Positions 8,844 through 17,558 are shown, counted from the stretch's first letter. The stretch: DNA of 56,752 nt from Legionella yabuuchiae (GCF_900640115.1 NZ_CAAAIW010000019.1:1-56752), one strand, 5' to 3'. Program-made: numbers and translations. Notes: a model not told the origin generated them from the sequence alone.

Positions 8844-9158
8844 CGCACGGAAAATAATTCTAGTTTGAGTAAGAATGGACCAACTCCATTAGAGGTTGTA
8901 TGGCAAATATTCCATCTGTTATTAACATTTCACTATATAATCTCGAGACAAAACAGTAAAGTTGGTGGTTCGTTTTTGTGTACGTTGCGTTTTTTTAACC
9001 CTGTACGAACGGAGGTTTATCCATACACTCCTCAACCAACCTACTTATTGGGGTCGTTATCCCAATAGCAGGTGTTTGCCCGCCCAATCCATGACTTGGT
9101 TATAAACTTCCCTGATTATGTTAAACTTATCGTAATAGAACAACATAGGTATTATAAA
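8844..9158. other. Gap with no recognisable gene
   Basis: About 315 bases between the binding-protein gene and the GFA gene. Short open frames here show no family motif or good ribosome-binding site. I see no clear repeat or RNA; it probably holds the divergent promoters of the two flanking genes. Confidence 0.4.
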
Positions 9159-9629
9159 ATGACACAACACAAGGGAAAATGCGACTGTGGTGTTGTTGAA
9201 TTTGTTTGTAAAGGCGAGCCGCTTTTTACGCAATATTGTCATTGTAATAAATGTCGTGAGATATCGGCTCTTTCTACACGGGATGTGGATAAATCTGGTT
9301 ATGCCTATACGGCTGCCTATTTTAAGTCAGATTTCAATATCATTTCTGGTAGTGATCATCTTGACGAAATTATTAAAAATAATGCAAAGCTCTTTTCATG
9401 CAAATCATGTCATAGTCTTATTTACGGCATCTCTATCGAACAGAGTAAGCACGCTGGTATTGGGATAAACGCGAATAATTTTTGTTTTATAGGCTCCACT
9501 CCAGAATCCTTTAAACCTGTAAGACATGTTTGGTATTCAAATCGAATCGTTAATTTTGATGATGACTTGCCGAAATATATAGATGCTCCGGAAGATCAAT
9601 TTGGTTCCGGTGAACTGTATTTTGAATAA
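9159..9629 (+). CDS. GFA/CENP-V-family zinc protein
   Basis: A 156-residue protein of the glutathione-dependent formaldehyde-activating (GFA) family. Zinc ligands are visible: CDCG near the N-terminus, CHCNKC (the conserved CHCxxC) and the later CKSC pair. The start was placed at MTQHKGKCDCG because the family begins a few residues before the first CxC; a longer frame back to 9072 adds residues unlike the family. Many members lack proven formaldehyde activity, so the substrate is uncertain. It is monocistronic. The conserved ISALS in place of the more usual residues after CHCxxC is a small deviation. Confidence 0.75.
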   Translation: MTQHKGKCDCGVVEFVCKGEPLFTQYCHCNKCREISALSTRDVDKSGYAYTAAYFKSDFNIISGSDHLDEIIKNNAKLFSCKSCHSLIYGISIEQSKHAGIGINANNFCFIGSTPESFKPVRHVWYSNRIVNFDDDLPKYIDAPEDQFGSGELYFE

Positions 9630-9823
9630 AGAAGTTATGCTCTTTTAATGAATTGATCCTAATTACCGAAATCATCCAAAGAAAAAGTGACCTTGAAAAA
9701 CCCTCAGCTTGACACTAATGCGGCCGCGAATAGCTCTACGACACATAGAAAAATACTAATAGCGTTTTCATCGAAAATTCATTAAGATTAAACCCGCCAT
9801 TAGCGGTTAAAAAAGGAATTTTT

Positions 9824-10543
9824 ATGAAACAGCTATTTAAGCTTCTTCTCCTAGGTTTACTCACTCTTTCCGGTTTATCCACGTATGCATTTCATCTACC
9901 CCAGGGGCAATTGAATCTTTCTTTAGGTGGTGCTGATGTTCACCAAGGTCAAGAGCAGCTAGTTAATATAAGCAATACTTTCGGCAACATCTATACGATA
10001 AGCCAACAAAAGGATACTGTTTTTCTAGCCGGTGCGGGTTATTTTTTTGATGTATTTTCCCGTCAACCCATGGATGTATCCTTAGGAGCAAGTATCTATT
10101 ATTTAAGCTCTGCAACCGTTAATGGCCTCATTTACCTTGAACGCACCTTTCCGAATTTAGGTTATCAATATAAAACTACTAATATTCCACTTTATGCTCA
10201 TGCCAAAGGAGTTTGGAAAGGACAAGATGAGCGTGTAGCCTTAGTTGTCGATGCGGGGATTGGTCCTAATTTCATCAAAACCCATGATTATCAGGAACAC
10301 TCAATCGATGGCGGTGTGACGATTCCAAATCAGACGTTTAGTGGGGATACTCAGGTTGAATTCAGTGCGATGGCGGGTATTGGGCTTCGATTAAATCAAG
10401 TATGGAATAATACAGCGCTTGAAGTGGGGTATAAATACTTTTATCTAAATGAAGGCGAACTTAATCCACGGCCGCAGGTTTTAAATCATCTTAACACAGG
10501 GAATGCGAATGCCCACGCCTTAGTCTTTACGATTATTGCTTAA
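9824..10543 (+). CDS. Outer-membrane beta-barrel protein
   Basis: A 239-residue protein with a signal peptide (MKQLFKLLLLGLLTLSGLS, cut near TYAF). The mature sequence is built of alternating beta strands with the VFLAGAGYFFD, PMDVSLGASIYYL and FSAMAGIGLRLN patterns of small barrels, and it ends in the hydrophobic strand ALVFTIIA. It closely precedes the next gene (17 bp), so the two are probably cotranscribed as an envelope protein plus a secreted protein. An AAAGGAA ribosome-binding site is present. The specific function is unknown. Confidence 0.8.
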   Translation: MKQLFKLLLLGLLTLSGLSTYAFHLPQGQLNLSLGGADVHQGQEQLVNISNTFGNIYTISQQKDTVFLAGAGYFFDVFSRQPMDVSLGASIYYLSSATVNGLIYLERTFPNLGYQYKTTNIPLYAHAKGVWKGQDERVALVVDAGIGPNFIKTHDYQEHSIDGGVTIPNQTFSGDTQVEFSAMAGIGLRLNQVWNNTALEVGYKYFYLNEGELNPRPQVLNHLNTGNANAHALVFTIIA

Positions 10544-10560
10544 ACCAAGGATAAAAGGAC

Positions 10561-11856
10561 ATGAAGAAAATCATAAGCTTAAGTATTTTATTTATCTCTT
10601 CAATAAGCGTTGCAGCCAATACAGGATTGCTATTTAATGCCACTGTAAATAAGCCCGACTTAACCATCCGCCCGAATGTGAATTTCTATTACCCAAGTGC
10701 TGGCATTAAAATCACATCCTCTAGGTTTGAATTGCAAAACCAAGGACACGAATGCACGCCTTCATCCAGCGGGTTTTGTCTTTTTGCCGTAAGCCCGTCT
10801 CAACCAAAAACCTTATCTATCACCGGTGATGGACAGTTAACGTACATGCTGTGCACCAATGGTGATGCAGCACTTAATTGCCAGAATTATGTGGCAGATT
10901 TTTCGCCCACTAAAGCCTATATCTCAAATTTACGCGGCGGCGCAGACGAAAATGGCTTTGTTTCAATTTGCCCTTTGGATAGTAATGGCAATATTACGCC
11001 TGCAAATTGTACGGATGTTGATCGCAATACATGGCAGCTTGTTAGTGGTGTTGCCGTTTGGAAGAATACGCTTTATGTCGCAAACCTTGAGGGGGGAAAT
11101 AATGGCGACGGTTTTGTTTCATATTGCAGTTTGAGCCCGGACGGCCGTTTTACTTCAGATGATTGCACGGATGTTTTAAGAGACCAATGGGGTAATCCCG
11201 AAGGCCTTACTGTGTCGAACAACAAGCTTTATGTTGCAAACATGTTTGGAGTCGACTTCCCATTTTACGGTACTGTTTCAATTTGCAGTCTGAATCCGGA
11301 TGGCAGTTTCACAAATGATTGCAGAGATGTTAGTAGAGGAACGTGGCGGGAGCCCAGCGACGTTATTGTGTCGAAAAACAAACTTTACGTCGCAAATCAG
11401 GCCGGTCCTGGTGATGGAAGCTTTAACGGCTTTGTTTCAATTTGCAGCTTGGATGCGAATGGCAATTTCACCCCTGAAAATTGTAGGGATGTTGATAGGC
11501 CAGAGTGGAATAGTCCAGCCGGTGTTACTGTGTCGAACAACAAGCTTTACATTGCAAATATGGGCGGCGGTACGCCCGAAACCCCCGGTTTTGTTACAAT
11601 TTGCAGCTTGAATGCGAATGGCAATTTCACCCCTGATAATTGTACCGATGTTGATAGAGCAGAGTGGCAGAGTCTCGTCGGCGTTACTGTGTCGAACAAC
11701 AAGCTATACGTCACAGATATCGGGGACGTTGAGACCGGTAACCGTGGTTTAGTTTCGATTTGCAATTTGGATACGAATGGCAATTTCACCCCTGCAAACT
11801 GTACGGATGTCAATAAAGCAACGTGGAATCAGCCAAGTGACATTGCGATTAAATAA
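10561..11856 (+). CDS. Secreted six-repeat beta-propeller-like protein
   Basis: A 431-residue exported protein (signal MKKIISLSILFISSISVAA). An N-terminal domain of about 100 residues with several Cys is followed by six repeats of about 50-55 residues. Each repeat carries the pattern GxVSICxLxxNGxFTPxxCxDV, then a Trp and V(T/I)VSxNKLYVAN. Two Cys per repeat are conserved, so each may hold a disulfide in the periplasm. The repeats resemble propeller blades; six would close a propeller. DNA identity between repeats is high in places (around 11200-11720), showing recent internal duplication. It forms a pair with the outer-membrane gene 17 bp upstream. No catalytic motif is seen; binding or scaffold is the likely role. 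Confidence 0.75.
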   Translation: MKKIISLSILFISSISVAANTGLLFNATVNKPDLTIRPNVNFYYPSAGIKITSSRFELQNQGHECTPSSSGFCLFAVSPSQPKTLSITGDGQLTYMLCTNGDAALNCQNYVADFSPTKAYISNLRGGADENGFVSICPLDSNGNITPANCTDVDRNTWQLVSGVAVWKNTLYVANLEGGNNGDGFVSYCSLSPDGRFTSDDCTDVLRDQWGNPEGLTVSNNKLYVANMFGVDFPFYGTVSICSLNPDGSFTNDCRDVSRGTWREPSDVIVSKNKLYVANQAGPGDGSFNGFVSICSLDANGNFTPENCRDVDRPEWNSPAGVTVSNNKLYIANMGGGTPETPGFVTICSLNANGNFTPDNCTDVDRAEWQSLVGVTVSNNKLYVTDIGDVETGNRGLVSICNLDTNGNFTPANCTDVNKATWNQPSDIAIK

Positions 11857-12228
11857 GTTTGTTTAAATCAAACAGATATTGGCACCAGTTGATTTGTTTG
11901 TGGTTGATTGCTGTTTGTCATCACTTTGTATTTGTAAAATTTAAAGTACAGGTACTGTGTGTGCTGTCATTTAAAATTTGTAACAGCGCACTGGCACGTT
12001 TTGCTCTCGTATGCGCGGAAAAGGGCTCTTTACTTGGCGCGAACATTGACATGATAGCTATTTCTTTGAATAAATATGAGATAACGGCTTTCTCTTTGCC
12101 GACTTCCTGCGGCTTGACTGCTGGAAGTCTGGGAGGCGAGGTGGGCGAACAGTTACAATATGAGGTTTATTCTGCTTTTTGAACATACACCATGCGTTGT
12201 TCGCAGAGTAATGCTAATTCTGATCGGG
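11857..12228. other. Gap with no convincing gene
   Basis: About 370 bases between two convergent genes. A 107-codon open frame starts at 11859, right after the stop upstream, but it has no domain, no ribosome-binding site of its own and odd composition, so I do not call it. No clear terminator hairpin was found. Confidence 0.4.
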
Positions 12229-13623
12229 TCAAGGAATCATTTGCCTGGGATCCAAAAGTTTGTCACATTCCTCTTCAGTCAATAAGCCTAATTCAACAGA
12301 GGATTGCTTTAACGAAATATTTTCTTTATAGGCTTTTTTTGCAATCTTACTTGCTGCTTCATAACCCAACTTCGTATTGAGGATCGTTGCTAATGCCAAA
12401 GAATCTTCAACGTTTTTGTTTAGTATTGCAAGGTTTAACGTTAACCCTTGCACACAACGGTCAGCAAAACTTTGCATGGCGTCAGACAACAATTGAATGG
12501 ATTGAAGTAAGGAGTAGATTAGGACTGTTCTAAAACTATGTGCATCAAAACTTGCCATAGCACTTGCATTTGAAATGGTGGTGTGATTCCCTTGTACGCG
12601 TGTTGCTACCATGATAAGAGCTTCACACTGTGTGGGGTTTACCTTGCCAGGCATGATAGTCGAACCAGGCTCGTTAGCGGGTAAATCTATTTCATGCAAC
12701 CCACACCGTGGTCCTGATGACATCAACCGAAAATCATTGGCAATTTTTATAAGAGCGCACGCTAAGGTGTTCAATGTTCCACTGCACTCAACTAATACGT
12801 CATGCGCGGCTTGATGAGAAAAAAAATTACTGGCATTTTCAATTTTTTGGCCGGTAATTTTTGTCAGATGTTTCACCATTAAGGCGGCATAACCCTCCGG
12901 TGCATTCACGCCAGTACCTACTGCTGTACCACCAATAGGTATTTTCCGTAAGGGTCTTAGTCGTTGCATGATATTGTCTATCGAAGAAGTTAATTGACTG
13001 ACATAGCCTGAAAATCGCTGCCCCATATAGAGAGGAACTGCATCGCCCATGTGGGTACGACCGATGGTAATTACGTCAGAAAATTCGTTCTCTTTTGCAA
13101 GAAGTGAATCTTTTAAATGAATAAGTGCAGGTAGTAACGTGTTATGTAGTTTAATCAAAGTAGCAATTTGCATGCTTGATGAGAAAACATCATTCGTTGA
13201 TTGGGATTTATTCATATCATCGTGTGCATCAATGGGTGTGTTGCTTCCCCGTTCAGACTCCAGGAGCTCATTTGCTCTATTTGTGATAACTTCATTCACA
13301 TTCATGTGTGACTGTGTTCCAGATCCGGACTGCCAAACACTTAGAGGGAATTGGTCATCATGCTCATGTTTGAGGATCTCATCACATACGGTGGTGATCG
13401 CTTGCGACTTTTCCTTGGATAATAAACCCAATTGCAAATGCGTGAGTGCAGCAGCTTTTTTAATTTGTGTTATCGCATAAATAATGCTCATGGGCATCCG
13501 CTCTTCACCAATAGGAAAATTAGTAATGGAGCGTTGGGTTTGTGCACCATAATATTTATCTGCCGGAATGACTACGTCCCCGAGGCTGTCAGATTCTATG
13601 CGTGTTTTGGCAGAACTTGTCAT
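12229..13623 (-). CDS. fumC: Class II fumarate hydratase
   Basis: A 464-residue fumarase C: reversible hydration of fumarate to malate in the TCA cycle, an iron-free, oxidant-stable homotetramer. Visible motifs are YYGAQTQRS at the N-terminus, SGSGTQSHMNVNEV, the substrate loop HDDMNKSQSTND, TVIGRTH-type text (TIGRTHMGDA) and the superfamily signature GSTIMPGKVNPTQ at about residues 318-330. Length matches the family. The start is MTSSAKTRIESDSLGD, as usual for FumC. It is monocistronic and convergent with the propeller gene. Its O2- and NO-resistant nature fits the adjacent nitric-oxide module, although no NsrR site is seen in front of it. Confidence 0.95.
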   Translation of the reverse strand: MTSSAKTRIESDSLGDVVIPADKYYGAQTQRSITNFPIGEERMPMSIIYAITQIKKAAALTHLQLGLLSKEKSQAITTVCDEILKHEHDDQFPLSVWQSGSGTQSHMNVNEVITNRANELLESERGSNTPIDAHDDMNKSQSTNDVFSSSMQIATLIKLHNTLLPALIHLKDSLLAKENEFSDVITIGRTHMGDAVPLYMGQRFSGYVSQLTSSIDNIMQRLRPLRKIPIGGTAVGTGVNAPEGYAALMVKHLTKITGQKIENASNFFSHQAAHDVLVECSGTLNTLACALIKIANDFRLMSSGPRCGLHEIDLPANEPGSTIMPGKVNPTQCEALIMVATRVQGNHTTISNASAMASFDAHSFRTVLIYSLLQSIQLLSDAMQSFADRCVQGLTLNLAILNKNVEDSLALATILNTKLGYEAASKIAKKAYKENISLKQSSVELGLLTEEECDKLLDPRQMIP

Positions 13624-14027
13624 TTTATTATCCCTAAAAAGTGATTATTCGCCACAGCTAAAGCCATTGCCAGGGCGAGGGCACGTGTGATTGTAAATTA
13701 CCCTATTTGCCCACCATCCGCGCCTTATACGTGGGATCCACCGATATTGTTAGATTCCTGGATCCCGCGGACAAAAAAGCTTGTGCCGGACTTTATCCGG
13801 TAAACTTAAATGGTTTCCCCATTTAGGGGTTATCAGAAAATGGACGTACCGCCTGTCTTCGTTTTATTGCTTCAAGTAGCTCCATAAATAACCTTCCTGT
13901 GTTTTTTTATATTAACTAACCACACAAGGTTCGTCACTCAGAACAGTACAGAAAAGCCATTATTGGTGTAGCTTGTGCATCCTTGATTCTCTCTAGCCAG
14001 CGGGAAATACGTTTAAATTTTTTATGC
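13624..14027. other. Gap with scattered short palindromes
   Basis: About 400 bases between fumC and the reductase gene. Fragments such as GGATCC flanked by GTGG/CCAC, and CCGGACTTTATCCGG, look like decayed dispersed repeats. No reading frame with a recognisable domain is present. The fumC promoter must lie at its left side. Confidence 0.4.
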
Positions 14028-14984
14028 TTATAAAAACGCATCGCTGTAAATTTTAGATGATGGAACGCCTGCTAGAAATGCTTTTGTTTTTATTTTATTT
14101 GTCGTTTCTTTTGGCCCACACACATATACTTGTACATTATCGCTATTATTTAAATGAATCAATAATTGCTGCGTAATATCCGATTCTTGGTAACGTCCAT
14201 TGCTCTTTAATACGCAGGGTATGTAATGAAAATTTTGGTAAAATGTTGCCAGAGTTTCCAGCTCTTCAGCGTAATAAATATCATCGTCCTGACATCCCCC
14301 ATGGATTAAAGTAATTTTACCTTGATGTTGCATGCTTAAAGCAGTTTTAACAATGCCTAATAAAGGCGCTAATCCAGTACCGGTTCCGGCTAAAAGTATG
14401 TTGAAGGAGGATTGGTCCGGATTCATATAATAGCATTTACCAAAAGACCCTCGAATATGAACCATTGTGTCAACGGCGGCCTTTTTCCGAAGCCATTGGC
14501 TCATTGCTCCATCGTCTTTAAGCTTGATATGCAGTTCAATATAGCCTTCTTTTGCTGGCAAGTTGGCAATGGAATAACTTCGTGATACTCCTTCAGGATT
14601 CAACAGATTCAGATATTGGCCGGGCATCCAGTTTTCCAAATGTTCTGCTAAAAGTTTTACTCTAATGGTATTGTGAGTAAGGAAAGATAGCTCTGAAATC
14701 ATGGCTGGTTGCTCACACTCCGCAGCATCTGGAGCTTTCAGATGCATGGTGCTCGTTGGTTTTGCCTGACAGGCAAGAAAATACCCCTGAGACTTTAATG
14801 TATCAGGTAAACCTTCCTGCCATTTTGACTCAATTGGGCTGTCGGTGGTTTTCATTAAACAAGCCTGACACACTCCCGAACGGCAGGCATTAGGATAATT
14901 AACATCATGCCGCAGCAGACAATCAAGCACAGATTCACCCTCCATTGAATGAAGGACTTGCTTATTGAAATGCAGTTCAGTCAT
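14028..14984 (-). CDS. 2Fe-2S ferredoxin / flavin NAD(P)H reductase
   Basis: A 318-residue electron-transfer protein. Residues 1-90 form a plant-type [2Fe-2S] ferredoxin (CRSGVCQACLMK and a later C in FLACQA). Residues 100-200 form an FAD domain with the RSYSIAN motif. Residues 200-318 form an NAD(P) domain with LLAGTGTGLAPLLGIV, and the C-terminal VYVCGP motif. This layout matches NADH:acceptor reductases such as Hcr, phenol hydroxylase reductase and the AscD type. It lies 4 bp after the truncated-haemoglobin gene, behind two NsrR-type operators, so I infer that it re-reduces the haemoglobin haem during nitric-oxide dioxygenation, a two-protein analogue of flavohaemoglobin. Confidence 0.8.
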   Translation of the reverse strand: MTELHFNKQVLHSMEGESVLDCLLRHDVNYPNACRSGVCQACLMKTTDSPIESKWQEGLPDTLKSQGYFLACQAKPTSTMHLKAPDAAECEQPAMISELSFLTHNTIRVKLLAEHLENWMPGQYLNLLNPEGVSRSYSIANLPAKEGYIELHIKLKDDGAMSQWLRKKAAVDTMVHIRGSFGKCYYMNPDQSSFNILLAGTGTGLAPLLGIVKTALSMQHQGKITLIHGGCQDDDIYYAEELETLATFYQNFHYIPCVLKSNGRYQESDITQQLLIHLNNSDNVQVYVCGPKETTNKIKTKAFLAGVPSSKIYSDAFL

Positions 14985-14988
14985 CAGC

Positions 14989-15357
14989 TCACCTGTCTAA
15001 AACATCATCACGCACGCTGTTAGCAATAGAAGCCACTTCCTGTATATCCTTTTCATTTACCCCTAGCTCTTGTAAAGTTGCTCCAAGATGCTCAATGACA
15101 ATATCTACATGCGCATCATTTAAGCCACGTTTGATTAAATGACGATGGCCTTCGCGCATGTCTTTTCCGCTATAATGATTAGGACCACCAAAAACCATAG
15201 TTAAAAAGCCTTTTTGTTTGAGGATTTGTTGCCCCATATCCACATCATCAAAAAAATGACTGACTCTATCGTCAGTTAACATTTTGCGATAAAAGATATC
15301 AACAGCGGTATTGACGGCGTTTTGACCACCCAAACGCTCAAATAATGTTTCAGACAT
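14989..15357 (-). CDS. Group I truncated haemoglobin
   Basis: A 122-residue group I (N-type) truncated haemoglobin: LFERLGGQNAVNTAVDIFY at the start, the KGFLTMVFGGP region, and the proximal haem His in MREGHRHL. Tyr in VDIFYRKM is consistent with the distal B10 position. TrHbN proteins bind O2 tightly and oxidise NO to nitrate. It is the first gene of a two-gene operon with the reductase, read away from the alternative oxidase. A perfect NsrR-type operator starts 14 bp upstream of its ATG, so NO-controlled transcription is very likely. Confidence 0.9.
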   Translation of the reverse strand: MSETLFERLGGQNAVNTAVDIFYRKMLTDDRVSHFFDDVDMGQQILKQKGFLTMVFGGPNHYSGKDMREGHRHLIKRGLNDAHVDIVIEHLGATLQELGVNEKDIQEVASIANSVRDDVLDR

Positions 15358-15370
15358 AGTATATTCCTTA

Positions 15371-15393
15371 AAGATGTATTATGAATACATCTT
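15371..15393. promoter_or_regulatory. NsrR-type operator (haemoglobin side)
   Basis: Perfect inverted repeat: AAGATGTATT, 3-bp spacer, AATACATCTT. It matches the enterobacterial NsrR consensus (AAGATG half sites in a 23-bp palindrome). It lies 14 bp in front of the truncated-haemoglobin start codon. Confidence 0.85.
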
Positions 15394-15447
15394 ATGAAAA
15401 GAAATAACGCTCGTCAAGAAATGATTTAAAGATGGATGCCAAATTAT

Positions 15448-15470
15448 AAGTTGTATTTAAAATACATCTT
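15448..15470. promoter_or_regulatory. NsrR-type operator (alternative-oxidase side)
   Basis: Inverted repeat AAGTTGTATT, TAA spacer, AATACATCTT: one mismatch from symmetry. It ends 39 bp upstream of the alternative oxidase ATG, placed to block that promoter. Together with the site at 15371 it gives both divergent genes their own operator. Confidence 0.8.
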
Positions 15471-15509
15471 TAATATAATAATCCTAATTAACATCATAAG
15501 GAGCACATC

Positions 15510-16169
15510 ATGTCCGCATGCCATAAACCTGCCAAAACTATCAGTGATAAAATTGCTTTTGTTCTTGTAAAATTTTTTCGATTTTTTGCGGACACTTTTT
15601 TTCAAAAACGGTATGGGAATCGCGCCATAGTGCTCGAAACAGTAGCGGCTGTACCTGGTATGGTTGGGGCTGCTTTACTGCATTTACGCTGCTTAAGAAA
15701 AATCAAAAATGATGAAGGATGGATTAAAACTTTACTGGATGAAGCGGATAATGAGCGGATGCATTTGATTACGTTTATGTATATTGCCAAACCCAATTGG
15801 TTTGAACGGCTTATTATATTCATAGCACAGGCTATTTTCGTGGTTTTATATTTTCTGATGTATGTTCTTTCTTCAAAAACAGCGCATCGCTTTGTGGGTT
15901 ATCTTGAAGAAGAGGCTGTTGTTAGCTACACCCATTATTTGCAGGAATTGGATGAGGGGCGGATTGAAAACTGCCCTGCCCCTGATGTTGCTATAAATTA
16001 CTGGGGGCTGCCCACTGATGCTCGATTACGTGATGTGCTACTTGTCGTGCGTGAAGATGAGGAAGAGCATCGAGACGTAAACCATCAACTGGCTGACAAA
16101 CTTGCAAAGGATCGCACACTTTTGACTCGGCTGGATATAAAGGCTACTGAGAACCAGGTTAACAATTAA
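15510..16169 (+). CDS. aox: Alternative (ubiquinol) oxidase
   Basis: A 219-residue di-iron alternative oxidase that oxidises ubiquinol with O2 without pumping protons, attached to the inner membrane. All four family signatures are present in order: LETVAAVPGMVG, NERMHL, LEEEAV and REDEEEHRDVNH, supplying the six Glu/His iron ligands. A hydrophobic stretch (RLIIFIAQAIFVVLYFLMYVL) between the second and third motifs fits monotopic membrane binding. Bacterial members have a short N-terminus, as here. AAGGAG ribosome-binding site. AOX is resistant to NO and cyanide; with an NsrR operator in front it is predicted to take over respiration when NO blocks the haem-copper oxidases. Confidence 0.93.
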   Translation: MSACHKPAKTISDKIAFVLVKFFRFFADTFFQKRYGNRAIVLETVAAVPGMVGAALLHLRCLRKIKNDEGWIKTLLDEADNERMHLITFMYIAKPNWFERLIIFIAQAIFVVLYFLMYVLSSKTAHRFVGYLEEEAVVSYTHYLQELDEGRIENCPAPDVAINYWGLPTDARLRDVLLVVREDEEEHRDVNHQLADKLAKDRTLLTRLDIKATENQVNN

Positions 16170-16234
16170 GAAAAGAATTTATCGATAAACAGAAGTAAAA
16201 GGTGCATCATTATTTCAGAATACAGTGAGTTAAT

Positions 16235-16336
16235 GTACCCGCGATCGTTTAAATACTCTGTACATGACAAAAAAACCTGTCATGTACAGAGGTTTAAATA
16301 GCATAAATGATGCATTTTGAACGATCACGGGTATAT
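16235..16336. repeat. Palindromic repeat variant with a nested 14-bp-stem hairpin
   Basis: The ends (GTACCCGCGATCGTTTAAAT and ATTTTGAACGATCACGGGTA) are those of the dispersed repeat family. The interior is replaced by a hairpin with a perfect 14-bp stem, CTCTGTACATGACA at 16256-16269 and its complement at 16278-16291. Part of that hairpin also occurs at 96-123. It lies between convergent aox and nsrR and may terminate both. Nothing else is seen in the 16170-16551 gap. Confidence 0.75.
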
Positions 16337-16551
16337 ACTTGAGTATAAGGAAACAGTAGTCCATCGACATAAGTAAGATGTATTCGGTAGGCAGATATCA
16401 GGAGAGTTTGGTCTTTTGATTGCTCAAAAAGAAATATAATCGTAATTTTATGCCACTAAAGATGAAGAACATAATCATTAGTTATTCTTTAAAAGGCGCT
16501 TCGTTCTAGTTCAAACCTTTCAGGCCGGTCATTCTTTCATTAACCGTTGAT

Positions 16552-16986
16552 TTATTGCTTTATGCTCAGAAAAACCGATAACTCATTTGGATTATGTAAT
16601 ACGTCAGCTAAGGTGTAACGTTCTAGAACTCCCATAAATGCAGCTTGGGCCTCATGCAATATACCCTTTAGTTTACATACAGGAGCAATACAACAATTGG
16701 CTTTTTCTTTATTAAAACACGGCACTAAATCAAAATGAGGCTCCAGTTGTGCAATGAGTCGACCTAAATTGATGGTTTCAGGGTGAGCGGCCATTAAAAG
16801 TCCGCCACCTTTACCACGACTGGTTTTAATAAGTCCAATTTTGGCCAAATTATGAATGATTTTAACCATATGATTGGTCGAAATGGTATAGGCATCAGTA
16901 ATATCTTTAATTGTACAGGATTCTTTTCTAAGGGCGATGTAAATCAAGGCTCGTAAGGAGTAATCCGTAAATTGCGTCAGTTGCAT
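16552..16986 (-). CDS. nsrR: Rrf2-family NO-sensing repressor NsrR
   Basis: A 144-residue Rrf2-type regulator. The N-terminal winged helix begins MQLTQFTDYSLRALIYIA, as in NsrR, with the recognition region ISTNHMVKIIHNLAKIGLI and the wing KTSRGKGGGLLM. The cluster-binding loop has Cys in CFNKEKANCCIAPVCKLKG, which fits the three-Cys [4Fe-4S] site of NsrR. Nitrosylation of the cluster releases DNA. It has its own operator (17031-17053) and is adjacent to the two operator-bearing NO genes, so autoregulation and control of aox and the haemoglobin operon are expected. IscR is less likely, given the loop sequence and targets. Confidence 0.88.
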   Translation of the reverse strand: MQLTQFTDYSLRALIYIALRKESCTIKDITDAYTISTNHMVKIIHNLAKIGLIKTSRGKGGGLLMAAHPETINLGRLIAQLEPHFDLVPCFNKEKANCCIAPVCKLKGILHEAQAAFMGVLERYTLADVLHNPNELSVFLSIKQ

Positions 16987-17030
16987 GATTAATTCCTAAT
17001 AGTTGGTCGACTCTGATTATTTCTTTTTAT

Positions 17031-17053
17031 AAGATGCATTGTAAATTCATCTT
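17031..17053. promoter_or_regulatory. NsrR-type operator upstream of nsrR
   Basis: AAGATGCATT, GTA spacer, AATTCATCTT: one mismatch from perfect symmetry and the same 23-bp spacing as the two sites at 15.4 kb. It lies 44 bp upstream of the nsrR start, so nsrR probably represses itself. Confidence 0.8.
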
Positions 17054-17392
17054 TAAAAAAGTCACGGTAACTCGTGAAGCACTCCAGGAATACGTTCGGG
17101 GATTAAGTTTAACAGTTTAAATAAGAGCATCCAATTTCATTTTATGATCTTTTAAGTAGTAACGATAAAGCAGTGCCATATTAGCAGCAGCAGTAGATAG
17201 CTCAATTGGAATGGGCAGGGTATCGAATTTATCATGAGGAAGACAGCAAGCTATTTAATATTCAAATATTGGCTAAATATGCTGAAGGTAAACAACTTAA
17301 GCTCAAAATTACAACTGACAAAAACAAGTCGTCGTTTCTGTACGGTACTGCACAGAGCAAAAACATTTAATTCTTGGAATATCTTGTAATAT

Positions 17393-17558
17393 ATATACCC
17401 GTAATCTTTCAAAATGCGTGATTTATGCTTTTTCTTTTTCGCCCTGCCGCATTTTAAAAAACTCGCAAGGGAATGAGCCATTACTCGCTTTTTAAAATGC
17501 GGCAGGACAAAAAATAAAGGCGCCTAAAAACACGCATTTTGAAAGATTACGGGTATAT
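17393..17558. repeat. Complete 166-bp dispersed palindromic repeat (MITE-like)
   Basis: The ends are perfect inverted repeats of 28 bp, starting ATATACCCGTAATCTTTCAA. Inner arms (CTGCCGCATTTTAAAAA and its partner) flank a loop with ACTCGCAAGGGAATGAG and CCATTACTCGC. It differs at only a couple of positions from the copy at 45104-45270. No gene is inside; protein-like frames across it are by-products. Size, inverted ends and copy number fit a non-autonomous mobile repeat. Confidence 0.85.

Noticed and set aside
10900-11850. CRISPR-like or tandem DNA repeats in the propeller gene
   Set aside because: The repeats are about 150-165 bp, in frame, and encode protein repeats; no spacers or cas genes.
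11859-12182. 107-codon frame after the propeller gene
   Set aside because: No ribosome-binding site, no domain, starts directly at the preceding stop; composition looks non-coding.
17251-17481. 76-codon minus-strand frame resembling those at 40817-40999 and 24480-24677
   Set aside because: The shared text (for example SFLKxGRAK and HKSRIL) comes from translating the dispersed palindromic repeat; no independent coding evidence.
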